Assembly: GCF_000004075.3 (NCBI RefSeq)
Contig: NC_026658.2
Location: 992,001-1,056,000 of the forward strand
DNA length: 64,000 nucleotides
Reading direction: 5' to 3'
Source of the DNA: Cucumis sativus
Taxonomy: Eukaryota > Streptophyta > Magnoliopsida > Cucurbitales > Cucurbitaceae
Both the position numbers and the translations under genes were made by a program. Shown here piece after piece: positions 22,718-35,300 of this stretch. Within the stretch, counting starts at the first letter, position 1. Each line of letters opens with the position of its first letter. The notes beneath the pieces were generated by a model. It saw only the letters and a list, made by a program, of their open reading frames with translations. It had not been told where the DNA came from and did no database searches.

Positions 22718-24945
22718 TTATCTTTTAAAACGATATCCCAAATGGTTTAAGTACCATAATGCTCCTTCTGCTGCATGCTCTGCTGCCACTTTCTTTCTTG
22801 TTTGAAGGTTTCCATAGCATTCCACAACTGCTTCACAATCTCCCTTCATTTCAATTCTAACCTTGAATCTATACCTGAATCAAAATCAAAGTTTTGCATC
22901 AATTGTTAAAATCCCATCAAATATCCTTGTTCTCCATAAATGAAGCTAGTTACTAATTTCATTCTTTGCTCGGGTGTGTTTTTCCTTTCGATTCAATCTA
23001 TATATTCTTGCTCATGTTTGCACAGTACAGAATGCTATATGGACATGTCAAATCCAAACATAGCTAACAAGAAACCTTCATCAGCTGACTCCATGGTGGC
23101 ATCTAATTGTACGTACCCGTTTCGAATATAAAAAGAAGAAACAGAGTTGTACACAACTTACAAAACAAATTTTCTTCAAAAAGTAGTTGTTAGAAGAGGG
23201 GATAATCTACAAGACCAAAAGGCATAATAAGGAATACATCTTTAGCCAAGTATCGTTGAAAGTTTGGCCCTGACAGGTTACTTGAGCAAAGAGTTTTTGT
23301 AAGTTTATAACTTATGCTGATGAGAGTTATATATTGAGCTTACTTTTTTGCATGGCTTGGACCTTCTTCTTCACAGCATTCAAATAGAGGAGGCTGCCAG
23401 TGATTTGCAGTGCATATCTCAAATAGAAGGGACTTTGCCGCTCTCTTTTCTGGAGTACCTAAAGTGAAAAAGGGTGAAGGCAAACCATTAGAGCAAACTT
23501 TGAGTAGTCCAAATCAAAATTTCTGAAGCGCCATGGCAACGCTTATGGGAATCAGAGAGGCAATAAGTAGTCTTCCTCATCCAAATAAAACGAAGATAAA
23601 GTAAGCCATCAAAGTGAAAAAGCTCATGTGCTTGCAAAATTATATTCCATCTTTCTAATTAAGGGGAAAGAAGGTATAAACATGTTTGAGTAACTGATTT
23701 ATGACTCAACCCACTAGTCTTTAGAGAGCTCAACTCCAAAGAACAACTCTCAAGAGCAGAGCATCATAAGTTGTTCTTTGGAGAAAGAGAGTAATAAATT
23801 ATAAGTCATTTGATAACCATAAGTTTATAAGTACTAATAACACACATAAGTTTCTATTTTTGTAATTCACTTTCTATTAATATTTCAAATAAAACAAGTC
23901 AGAGTTTTGAAAACTAAACAAATAGTTTTCAAAAACGTTTTCATTTTAGAATTTGATGAGTGTTTCTCTGACTAACAAAAAATTATAACTGAAAAATTGA
24001 AAGGAAACAAACATAAATTCAGAAACAACTCTCAAGAAACCACTAGGGATTGTGATCGAATGATTTATGAAGTCTAATGCATGTTATCATTCATACACAA
24101 CTTCATTCATTATTGAAAACAAGTCATCCTGAGAAAAATTGAAAGAAAAACAAGAGAGAAAAAATTGGAAGAAACTAAGCTGTTCAAACATGATCCAGAA
24201 AATGGTTTTGATCCAGAGTTCTGTTTTGGAAAATTTTTAGAGACCAAATGCCGGCATTTTCTTTCTTTCTTTTTTAGACTGCACCTTGAAATTAATTGGG
24301 AAGTGATTAGGGGTAAACAGGAGATAAATAAAATGTTCATGATGAAATGCATGTGAGTTCAGTTGAACAATCAATTGCTAGAAGAAAATCATAAAATCAC
24401 GAAGAAAACAACAATCACCGAAAATGATAACACATAACAAGAATCATCTATCTCGAATTCCAAACAACAATCAAAGAAGTTGAGGAACTAGGTTTAAACA
24501 GGCACCTTCTTTGGTCGAGTCATGTCTGCAACAACTACACCTCGAAGCTAAATCCTTGCAAGTATCTTTCTTTCGAACGAAAGAATCCGCCGACGGAGCC
24601 ACCGGAAACGTCTTCGTATTCAGAGCTCGAGCGGAATCAGAATACGCTAGTTTCATCGGCAAGCCAGCGTAATCATTCGACCTTATTTCCGGCCGGTGAT
24701 CAGACGGCATAAACTGAGGAACGCGCCTAATATACCTAGATTTCTCAAATTTAGCCTGAAACAAGTCATGGAAATCAAAAGGGTTTCAAATTCCAAAGAA
24801 GATCGAATACAATCGCAGGAAATCAACAGAGCTTTACCGGAATCGAGGAGTGACTCCCAGATACATTGCGCGGGTTATTAATTGGAGGAAGATTTTTGAG
24901 ATTGATATTCAATCTTGGAGGAGGACAAGAAGGATTGTTCTCCAT
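22718..24945 (-). CDS. Small double-stranded-RNA-binding-domain protein (RTL1-like tail, no RNase III domain)
   Basis: Four minus-strand exons, 24838-24945, 24506-24755, 23344-23458 and 22718-22874, join in phase to 209 residues. All junctions are GT..AG. The C-terminal part, about 125-200, is a dsRNA-binding domain: first helix [11 protein letters not shown], strand region with EGPSHAKK, strands YRFKVRIEM and EAVVECYG, and the last helix [17 protein letters not shown] with the Lys pair that contacts the RNA backbone. It resembles the dsRBD of plant ribonuclease III-like protein 1. The N-terminal 120 residues show no RNase III signature; they are basic and contain a Cys cluster (C102, C109, C111, C112). 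The first exon is Pro/Asn-rich. It should bind dsRNA; cleavage activity is not expected. Whether it acts in silencing is unknown. Confidence 0.8.
23734..23783. repeat. Perfect 15-bp inverted repeat (hairpin) in intron 2 of the dsRBD gene
   Basis: CTCCAAAGAACAACT at 23734-23748 is matched by its exact reverse complement at 23769-23783, with a 20-base loop. It may be the tip of a small inverted-repeat element; longer arms were not evident. Confidence 0.7.
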
Positions 24946-27667
24946 CTGAATTCCCCGATTCTTCCGCTCTGGTCCGACGATGTCTGAGTAGTGTCTCATC
25001 AATCAATTTCAGAGCAAGAAAGAAGAGAAAGATTTCAAACTATTGTAATACAATCCAAGAAATGGGATAGTTTGTGCAGAGTCAGACTTCTCCGTGATAA
25101 TAAATTCTTGTTTTGTTCTTTGTTGTTGTTCTTCTTCTTGTTCTTGTTTATGTGTATTTGTGGTTTAGAGTAAAAGTGATTCCATTGTTAAGGTTCCATG
25201 GGGATTGGTAAAGAACTGAATAACACTCTCATTACACATTCATCCATAGACAAATCAATCAACATTGAATTGCTCTCATTACAATTTCCTTTACAAAAAA
25301 GGGTAATTATATATAGTTTAGGTGCTACATCCTTCTCACCACTCACATCATATATTATAACTATGCATTTTATTATAATTCAAAATACTTTAGAAAAATT
25401 ACATTTTCCAATATCCATGAATTGATTAAGTAATCGAAAGGTAGGGAGCTATATATATAATTACCAATAAGGTGATAGTTAGTTTATAAAGAAGATATCT
25501 AAATTAATGTCCAATAAATAACAAAACCAATGAGTTGTCTTTTACTTGGTTTGGTTTATTATCAATTTGTTTCTCGATTTTCAAGACCTAAGTATTGTTG
25601 ATTATTATTTACTCAACTCAAATGTGACAATAACCCATATGAAGTATCTTTCCTAGTAGCCCTCTATTGTTCCCAATTTGCAAGAATGCACTTCTCTGAT
25701 TTCCCAATTCTATCTCTTTGAAATAAAACTCTACCGTCTAGGCAAAGTCGTTGTGGAGCTCAATGTGGTCGTCGAGATGGACGATTCAAACAAGCTTCGC
25801 CTTGGTGCCATTGCTGCAGAGGCAGGTTGAGAAGGTCGCAGTAGCCACTGAGGATTTTGAAGGTCAGGTTATTGTTTGGAGAAGATGTTTTTGAAGTAAA
25901 TTGTTGTCCATTTTTAGGGGTCACATATCTTTGAAAATTACTCCTTTTTTTTTACCATTTTTGTTGTGATATACAAATACACTATTCTCATTGTGCTTTG
26001 AGAAACTATTTGGAAAAGATATGCTATAGTGATCTTCATCTTGGTCAAGATTATATTTCACATTTTTGTGTAAATTGAGAAAAAAAATGAAAGTCCTACT
26101 TCAATAGATTCTCTAAGAAAAAGTCATGGTTGTAAAAGATGGGAACTATTAAAATTATTTCTAAAATTTCTCCCATCCATTTTAACCAAAATCTAAAAAC
26201 ATAATTTATCCTTATCCTAAAGAAAAGTCTTAATAAAACTCAAATTTAAACTTCAAAATTAATCTTTGTCAAAACTAATTAAATAATAATGATGATTGAA
26301 TATTTTTAAAAAACTTTTAGTGAGAAACAAATAATAGAGATTAGATTTAAGATTGGTTGAAAATATAAAAAAAAAAAACAAAATTTGCTTTTAACATTAT
26401 CAATTAGAGTGAATATTTCTAGTGAAGAACCAAACATGTTTATTAACATTATCAATAAGACTTATCCCAGAAATAGCAAAGAGAATTTTGTAGAAACTTC
26501 AAATCAGTGGATCAATTTGAAAATTTGATTATAAAATAAGATCAAAATAAATTGAGATAACTACAATATAGTTTATCGAGAGATCTAAATCAACTAAAAT
26601 TTTATATTTTAGTATACTAATTTAAATTTCTTCAACAATTTTGCATTTAAAACAATTTGGGTGTTGATTTTTCAAAAAAAAAAAAATCATTTTTTTGCCC
26701 TAAACAATATCAATTTTGATATAAACTTTTAATCTTGTTTATTTAAACCTCAAACTTAATCATTGGGAATGTTAAAATATTTTAGAATTAATTGATTTTT
26801 AATACTGAGACCATACTACGTAAACATCAACAGATATATAACATCGTGAAATATTGTTAACAAATACGAATTTATTTCACATATAAACAACACAAGTCAA
26901 ACATATTCACAAATATAGCCATGTATGTGTATATATATATCGTTCTTTTTCCATTTTGCTGCTCAAAAGTTCTTTCCTTTGACAGGAAGATGGCACTTCG
27001 ATCAAGACAGCCCTTAAAGATGAGTAGTTGAGTACCTTCAAAATATATTTTATTCCCATAACATTAAGTTAACATCCTTACCCTTCAAAAAGGAAAGGAA
27101 AATAAAAAAGAACTATTTTTCATTTTTTTTCTTACTTTGAATATCTTCATATCTGATTATTTACTCAATGTTAAATACATGCAGAGTAAACTTCTCTTCC
27201 TTTTTCAACTATACAAAATCTCAAAGTCCAAGTCATCATAAATGATAGAGAAGACCTTTATTCTTTCTTTCTAAATTGCAAGTTTTTCAACTACTAAGAG
27301 AGAGAAGGGAGAAGCTTTCTATGCAACTTTCAACTACTCTGAGAGAGACAGAGAGAGGTATTTATAGACTACTTACATAAATTGGCATTGAAAGTCACAA
27401 ATTAGAAGGCAGCAACTCCTGGCTTCCCACTCCTCTCTCAACATTGAGTGTTGTGTATATTAATTCACACTGGTGCAGCATTCAAATCCTTCCACCTATC
27501 TAACTTCTACTCTTAAAAACTCAAGAAAGTCAAGCATAAATGTTTATAGAATTCAGCATCATCATTGCAAACTTCAAGGCAATGTCAAACAAATCTTGTA
27601 CCATGCTCTTCTATATACATAACCAAAATGCATACAGGATTATGATGAAAGAAAAATCAGAAGTGAA
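24946..27667. other. Divergent intergenic region between dsRBD and proline-rich genes
   Basis: About 2.7 kb separates two divergently transcribed genes. The left edge, to about 25000, is the dsRBD 5' leader. A GC-richer patch lies at 25740-25870 (see findings). The right part contains GAGAGAGA tracts at 27298-27355, followed by TATTTATAGAC at 27359, which may be promoter elements or an upstream transcript. No complete gene was seen. Confidence 0.5.
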
Positions 27668-28561
27668 ATGAAGCTTACAACAGTAATCGCATCAGTTTTA
27701 GCTCTGCTGTTGATCTCCCAAGTACTTGTAGAAGCAGGTACTGAACATAAGCAAAATCATCAACATGTAAGAAAAGGATGGAAGGATGAAGAAAAGAGAA
27801 CTAGAAGCAGAAGCAATGGAAGAAAAAGAAGAAGATCTGATTGTGATCCATTTTACCAATACTTATTTGGAACCTGTGGCCAGTGGCCTTTTCCAATCTC
27901 CCCTTCAGATAACCCATTTTGGGCACCCTCAAGACCTCCTCTGCCTCCTTTAGTTTTTTCTCCTCCTCCAGTTTATCAGCCAGCTCCCTTAGTTCCTTCT
28001 CCCCCTCCCCTTCTTGCATCGCCACCACCGCCCTTGACTTCACCTCAAAATCCATCTCCCCCAACACCCCTGGTTCCTTCACCGCCACCACCACTGCAAT
28101 CTACTCCGACTCCTTCAGAAATGGTTCCACCTCCTTTGGTGCCTTCACCACCACCATTATCATTTACTCCAACACCTTCAACTTGGTTTCCACCACCTCT
28201 AGTTTCTTCACCACCACCACTATTATCTACTCCGACACCTTTAGTAACGTTCTCACCGCCTATGCCACAATTTTTACTACCTCCACCAGTGCCTGATCTG
28301 CCACCTCCTATTGAATTCACACCAGATCAACCACCGTTCATCCCTATATTTCCTCCACCACTAGTATCAATCCCAACTGACCCACCGCCTTTCACAATTC
28401 CACAGCCTCCCAGAACCTTTTTTCCGCCTCCCCTGGTTCCTGAAGTTCCAGATATTCCACAGGATCCATTGCCCTTTGTGTCTGCACCACCAGCACCGGA
28501 TACTGGTTTTAATGAGCCATTGATGCCGCTGCCACCTGAACCACACTTCACGGCTCCATGA
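27668..28561 (+). CDS. Secreted proline-rich (extensin-like) cell-wall protein
   Basis: A single open frame of 297 residues starts with a clear signal peptide (hydrophobic core about 5-20, likely cleavage near A23). A very basic stretch follows, 34-56, ending in GRKRRRS. Next comes a compact head, CDPFYQYLFGTCGQWPFP (59-76), with two cysteines, C59 and C70. From about residue 86 to the end the protein is Pro-rich, with repeated PLVPSPPP, PPLL and TPTP units. Prolines in SPPP contexts are likely hydroxylated and glycosylated in the secretory path (family knowledge). Extensin Tyr cross-link motifs such as SPPPPYVY are absent, so it is not a classical extensin. It is probably exported to the cell wall. 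I recognise no specific named family. Confidence 0.75.
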   Translation: MKLTTVIASVLALLLISQVLVEAGTEHKQNHQHVRKGWKDEEKRTRSRSNGRKRRRSDCDPFYQYLFGTCGQWPFPISPSDNPFWAPSRPPLPPLVFSPPPVYQPAPLVPSPPPLLASPPPPLTSPQNPSPPTPLVPSPPPPLQSTPTPSEMVPPPLVPSPPPLSFTPTPSTWFPPPLVSSPPPLLSTPTPLVTFSPPMPQFLLPPPVPDLPPPIEFTPDQPPFIPIFPPPLVSIPTDPPPFTIPQPPRTFFPPPLVPEVPDIPQDPLPFVSAPPAPDTGFNEPLMPLPPEPHFTAP

Positions 28562-29306
28562 TTCCATTGCCAAGGAACTGAATCGTTCGTTTTGAAATGC
28601 AGCAACTAGTGGCCAAGCCGTTAACCATGTTGACCATAAGAGTTTTTTACTATTTTCAGTGTTCTGTCCTGTTTGACTTTGAGCGTTTGTACCCTGGATG
28701 ATTACATTAAAGATGCCAGTCTATAAAGCATAAAACTTCTACAATCTTCAACTTTCCAAACTAGAAAAAAGTTAGCCTTGCTCTAATAAAAAACTTCAAT
28801 ATTTCTATATTCTTAGATGGTGTAGGCTAATGGGGACTTGGGGAGTGGTAGGAAGTTTGATAGAAGAGTCGTGATTAAACTTATCTTTTCTAGCAATAAT
28901 CACAGATTGCTTCATATTGTCTATGTTGAATATGGAAAGTCTTCTCCTTTCCCCATCTCTTTGGAATGTTATTTCCAGCAATTATTTACCTTCTGTCTTT
29001 GTAATATTCTTGCCTTATTTATTAGTCTTTTTATCCTCGAGGGTTTTGCCATATTAGACATTTATCATTGTATATACACATATTAGACCTTTTGTCAATA
29101 ATAAGAAGAATCTCAGAAATTCATAATTTTATAGTCTATAATACTTGAAAATTAGAACTTTGTGAGAAAGGAACGCCAAACTAAACTTAGATAAATGTTC
29201 AAAGAAACATAAAACACACAAGACAAGCCCCCAAGTTCAGAACATGTTCAAACTAAAAACACTAGGGTTAGTGAAAATAAAACCACTCAGGCTTCAGAAG
29301 AATGCA
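28562..29306. other. Convergent intergenic region, no gene
   Basis: The 3' UTRs of the proline-rich gene (+) and the thymidylate kinase gene (-) face each other in about 0.75 kb. No repeat or further gene was recognised. Confidence 0.55.
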
Positions 29307-32300
29307 TCAATTTGACCAAAGATCGGAAAGAGGTGCCCCATTTTGGCATTTCTTGACACAGTCCAGGACAATCTCCTGTAGCTCTTTCTCAATAACTTCC
29401 ATGGGTTGGCAAGCATCAACAATCTGCAATTAAATCAACGAAGGAAAGTTCAAAAATACAGTCGGCAAACAAACCAGCTTAAATAAGTCGAATATAAAGC
29501 CCAAAGCAATCTTTCATCATCAATAAATTCGTTGAATGTGGGAGATTAGACGAAGTCACCAAAGGAACTTTCTATCTTGGTTATATATATCGGAAATTCT
29601 CATCCGTTAGCTCCACAGGACCTCATAGTTGAAATAGTCATATGACCACTAACTTCATAGGTTTAAAAGTCTTTCTTTAAGACACCTAGTTATAGGGATA
29701 GTAGAATTACTAGTAGAAAATTAATATGCCCCTTTCTTTTCCTCCTTATTTTTGGGAGTCTTGTTACCCCTTCCCTATTTTTGGCCACACCCGGTAATTA
29801 CTAAGTATTAATATGCCCCAACAAATAACCATATTAACTTTCTACTAAAAATTCTACTATTCCTATAAGTAGTCGTCTTACACTTCCACATTTCAGCCAC
29901 CCTCTTGTGATAATTTTAATTTATGCTTCCATCTATGAGACCATTTTCAAACAACTCTTGAAACATCTCAATCAAATTGATACTGACGATATTCTAAGCT
30001 TTTAAAAAAAGTTCTGCTAAGAAACCATCTTGGTCCCTATCATCTTATCTTTACCACTCCCACTATTTATACATCCAAGAAAAGTCTTTCAAGCCATCAA
30101 CTCCAACTACTAATTATATAGTGCCAATCTAGGCCTTTGGATCAGGGACTACCATCTGCTCTAAAAAAATTGTAGTGGTTTATCCATGTCGATTCAATCT
30201 CTCCCCCAGCATTCTGGGAGGTGCCTTCACTGTATCATGCCCTTCCTATTTATATTTGAAGCCCATCCATGTTAGAAAATGTTGAACGTTCATCCCCATT
30301 GATGAACCAATGTTGAGAAATTTAAAACTACTTCGTCGTCAAGAATTTGTCCGTCTCAAATTGGCTACTGGAAGCTTTTGTATGTGGATCAGCTAAGGCT
30401 TCTTTTCTAGTTTATCTAACTTCCCCAAAAAGTGTTCAAGCCATGTCAACCAAGTTTTAAAAAAATAATTAAATAACCAGATAATAATTAAGGTGTTGGG
30501 CACATGCCCATGGGGCAAGGAGTGTCCACGTCTAGGCATCCTAAACACATACCACACACCAATCTCACAGTCTTGGCGTATCAATGTTTCCAAGACACAA
30601 ATGTAAAACAAGTTACCTGCCAATTAGAACCAATCATCAAATCTCGATAGGCCTCAACAACTTGGTTCTGGAACTCAATCTGCTCGTATCTCTCACTTCC
30701 GTATCCTTTTCTTTCTGCAGCCATCTGATCATTCAAAATAACTCTTTATTCACCAAGCAATCACTGTACAGAGTGAACGTTTTTTAACTTGAGAATTTGT
30801 CTGATTGGTGAGGGTTGTAAATCAAAGTCAGGTTTCATCATTTGCATAAAAAATGGCAATACTCCTAGATAAAGTTACGCAGATAGTATAATATTTTGAT
30901 ATCATATATGGTACAAAACAACATTATTCTCTGGGATATTAATTTATTGTTTTTAAATCCATCGTCATCAATGACCTAATAAAACTTTCAAATAAGTCTC
31001 TAATAACCTCTGGTCTACTGGACTTACTGTATTCTACAAACCAGATATTCATTGAGTTCCATACAAAAATCCAATACAAAGTTTACAATTGCTCCTATAT
31101 CTATATGTGCAGACATGGTTGAAAGTCGTTATATCATCTATGACTTAAGGGTCCCAAACCAAAAATGTCAATATGTAGCTTCAGTACATTTACAAGTTGG
31201 AAAACATGATGAACCATCCTAATAAATGCATTTAAAATTGTTCCAAAATGAAATGATGTAATGATTTAACCGACCTTTGGAGATATGTTTAGGTAAAGTA
31301 CTAGATCTGGAGCTAGCAAGCCAACCTCTGGCGCCTGCAAAGGAAAAACATGACATCAGCATTTCCTTTTTTCTTTTTGTTGGACATGAACCAACAGGAA
31401 TATATTGCTTTTCTAAACCGGAAATCAAAACTTTTCATTGAGTAATGAAAAGAGACTAATGCTCAAAATATAACCCCAATACCCCACTAGGAAGTGAAAA
31501 AAGAAAATAAATAAAAAGGCATGAGTTATGAAGGAGAAAGAAAAGCCTCTCACTTAAGACATATATCATAGGAAAAGTAATTAGTAAACAATCTGGAAAG
31601 GGAACCCCAAGTAGTGGCTTTTTGTAACACCAGTGTTATACATGAATGAACAAAATTACTTCCAAATGCGAGAGATCCTGAAAAGATGAACTATGGTTAA
31701 GAAGCACTTAAAAGAAGTGAAAGTTACTACCTAAACTTGTACCTTCCTTTTCGGTGGTTCAATCATAGAGACTTTGAAGTTAAGCGAGCTCAGGTTGAAG
31801 CAATTCTATGTTCGGTGGCCTCTTGAAAAATTACATTTCCTATGTGAGTGAGGAAAAAACATGCTGAAAAGAACCGTCTTGATTTGTGGGGATAGTCTCT
31901 TCATATTTAAAAGCTTTGAGAAAAGCAAGGATGGCATTGTTGTGGGTGAATGTTGGGACAGATTCTAAATTAGGAAGAGTAATGAGTAAAGAATTTGGAA
32001 AGGAACACCACGTAGAGACTTTTAATCTTGCATATTCAAACCAATCAAACCACATGAAGATATTTATCTTCAAAGATTAGTTGATTCCTTTCCACATTTG
32101 GCTTTAACCACATAAAACCATAATTTTTTTATAAGAAACAGAATGGCATATTAAGGGCAAGAGATTGAGAGGACTCATCCCAAGGAGCCAACGAAGGAGA
32201 GAGCCTTCCAATTGTTAAAGTTAATCAAAAGTGTAGTTACAAAATAACTTGGTGTAGTTTGTACACCACCAAGAGGTCATGTGTTGAACAAAGGTCCAAT

Positions 32301-35300
32301 CAAAAGAACCGAACTTATCTTCGAAAATCTTGTTATTTCTTCTTCCCAAGGATACCACATTAATCCATAATAAAATTGTTTTTTAGCCAACGATCAGCTG
32401 GAAAACTTTTTCACTTAAGACACATGAGAATACCAACTCGATTTTGGAATCAGAGAGGAGCTTGAACCAACACTTTGACAATAAGAGCAGCTAAGAAAAT
32501 ATGAGAAAGATAATCTCCATCTGCATGACAAAGAGGGCATGCCAATGACTTAAGATATAACTACCATTTACACTGATCCACAGTCGCACATTTAAATGTT
32601 TGGCACTATAACACTTCCAAATGGTCTCAAATAAATCCTTTTGCAAAGAAAAAAAAAACACTATCTTGATAAGAATTTCATCAAGCACAAACTAGATGAA
32701 TGTAAAAGGCCACTGCCTTGAGTCTTCAATAGAGCCAATATTTTTGTTATCAGAATACCCAACCCAACAAAGATTGCAAAGCAATAATTTCATCTTCTTT
32801 CAAAAGGCTTCAAAAAACTAAAAACCATGAGAGATGTTGATTGTCCCATAGGTCCAAAACTGAGCCGTTCGGAGATGTAGAGATAGCAAATAAGTGAGGA
32901 AAAATGGAATTTTAGACAAAAATAGGATTTCCATTTGCCAATTTAAAGGAGGCAAAGAAATCGTAGCATTTCCAATTCTTAGAAATACTGGTCCATGGGC
33001 TTCTGAGGCTTGAACCATACCTTCCAGTTGTGTGTCATTCAAATTGAAAATGCCTGTGAATATCCATAATTACTGCAGCCCAAGACTCAAGAGACTTTTC
33101 TTGCCCAAGATTTTCATATCATGCAAAATTTCATCGAGAGAGAAAGCAACAATTAGAGCCTCATTTGCTGGACTTGAAACCACCTTCCACCAACGGAGCA
33201 TAATTCAGAAATAAGAAGCCTTTTTTAGCTGCCAAAAAACAATGAACGAAGCTGTATTCATAATCACATCCTCTCCATGCAGAGTTGCAGACATTTCTGA
33301 ATCAAACTTCTTTCTTCAATCATGTAGAGATCCAATAACTTGCCTTTCAATACCTAAGACACCATTCTTTACCAGTCAGTAGCCCCAATTCTTATTTGGC
33401 AGCAAAATATGTAATTTCAGAAAATAAGTTCTTCCCCTTGGTAGATGTTTTCAGATTTCAGAGTTCAGAAGAAATAACAAAACCTGCCCCGCCATAGGAT
33501 CTATTCCCCCATAATCCATGAACTTTAGAAAGGTGAAGCCCCCCATACAAAACTACCTACTTCGAAAAGAAGAGGAGAATGGTCAGCAAAAATTACCTGC
33601 TTTGACATCCTTCAATTTTCAACCACAATATCCCACTCAACAGAAACAAACAAATCCATCTGACAAAGATTGTACACCATTACCTTCTCTTAACCATGTG
33701 AATTTTCCACTGGACAAAGAGATTTCCACAAAGCCTAGTTCTTCAATAATTTTATTAAACTGCCTCATAAACTTGTTTGTCTACAGATAGGAAATCACTA
33801 ATGAACCCATCTGATTATTTTGAAATCTCCGCCTGCACACTATGGTTCCTTGCAATAAGAATGAAAGAACGTAATTCACTCCAAAGACACTTTCATTCAT
33901 AATCATTTGGTTCGTAAATGTTTGAAATCCAACAAACTTTATTTAGTAGAAAAGATACAAAGAGAGAATATCCTCCAAATAAACCTCAACAACCTTCACT
34001 TTGCTTTCATCTCACAAATTAACAAACCACCTGACACGAATCCAACTTAAATCTCTTGAACTCCATAATAATTTGATCAATTTTCTATTGAAAGAGGATT
34101 TTTAGGTTACTTTAACACGAATCCACTCAGAACAAATATGCAGAAAACACTTCAACTAACTCTTTTAGAGCTATCTTCCAAACCTCTAATGTTCCAATGA
34201 ATAATGTTCGTTGGATCACCCAAATAGAACATTCCAACTTAACTATAATTATCTGACAAAGCTCTTTGGGACTGGAGGCCACAAACATCAGTGAGACAAG
34301 ACAAAATCAGAGTTTTTGAAGGCTAGAGGTGACAAGCTGGGTGGAGAGAGAAGAGAGCATCTAAATGGTTTCTTCATACTTCAGGAATATAATACTATAA
34401 CAAAATTCACTTGGGCATAGGGGAACGATAAGGGTCCCTCACAACATATAGTGAAGGAAAGCGTTAAAACATGGAGGTTCAAAGCTAAGCCATCATTACG
34501 AAAAAGGTTTTTGACTTAGACACCACAAAGAAGAAATGAGTTGTACAAATTAAATTACAAAATGGGTGAAATGGGCCAACATGAGCTTAGCTCAACTGGC
34601 ACCTGTATGTTAAGAGGTCCTGGGTTCAAATCCCCACCCCAGCATTTATTACAATACCTTTGCAAAAAGAAAAATGGGTGAAATGGACCATTACATAACT
34701 TCAAAATTTTAGCATTCCACATTAAAAATACAAATAGAAACGAAACATTTATATCATATAAATAAACAAAGGATTCATCCAAATTGTTTATTTGTATTTT
34801 TACCTTACACCACTCAAAGTTAAGTCCTTTGGCACATGAAAAGGCCACCCCTGAGTAAGAATACCGATCAAGAATAATTGTGGTTCCACCTTTCAACTTA
34901 GTTTCCATTAAGGATCTGCATGGGCATTATAGTAATTAAACACAAAGCACATACTATTGGGGTAGAAATATATTATACCCTTATATTACAAGCAACAAAA
35001 TGGTTATGGGTCATAATTTGCAACTTCTGTTGCTTGGAACTTCTAAAACCAAGTATCAATATTTTTCATTTTAATGCTTGCTACTTAGTATCAATATAGA
35101 AAGCTCCATCATTTGTTAGGAGTTGAAAATTTCTCAACCTAAGAGACTAGTATGCAAGTTGTATAAAGAAAAAATGAAAACCTCTTCTCCCATCGGTTAG
35201 CACTGAAAAGAAGATGAATTGTGTGGTCATCCAGCTGTGATTCATTAGAAAGATAGGAAGATATCATCTGTCCAACGCTAGTGGTTCTGTCAGGAAACCG

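Noticed and set aside
27801-28605. Glycine-rich frames on the minus strand opposite the proline-rich gene
   Set aside because: Pro codons read in reverse give Gly-rich frames; they are mirror artefacts of the real gene.
34575-34650. Possible tRNA gene because of clear A- and B-box-like sequences
   Set aside because: No acceptor stem can be paired and the spacing and flanks fit a SINE with related copies nearby, so a functional tRNA is unlikely.
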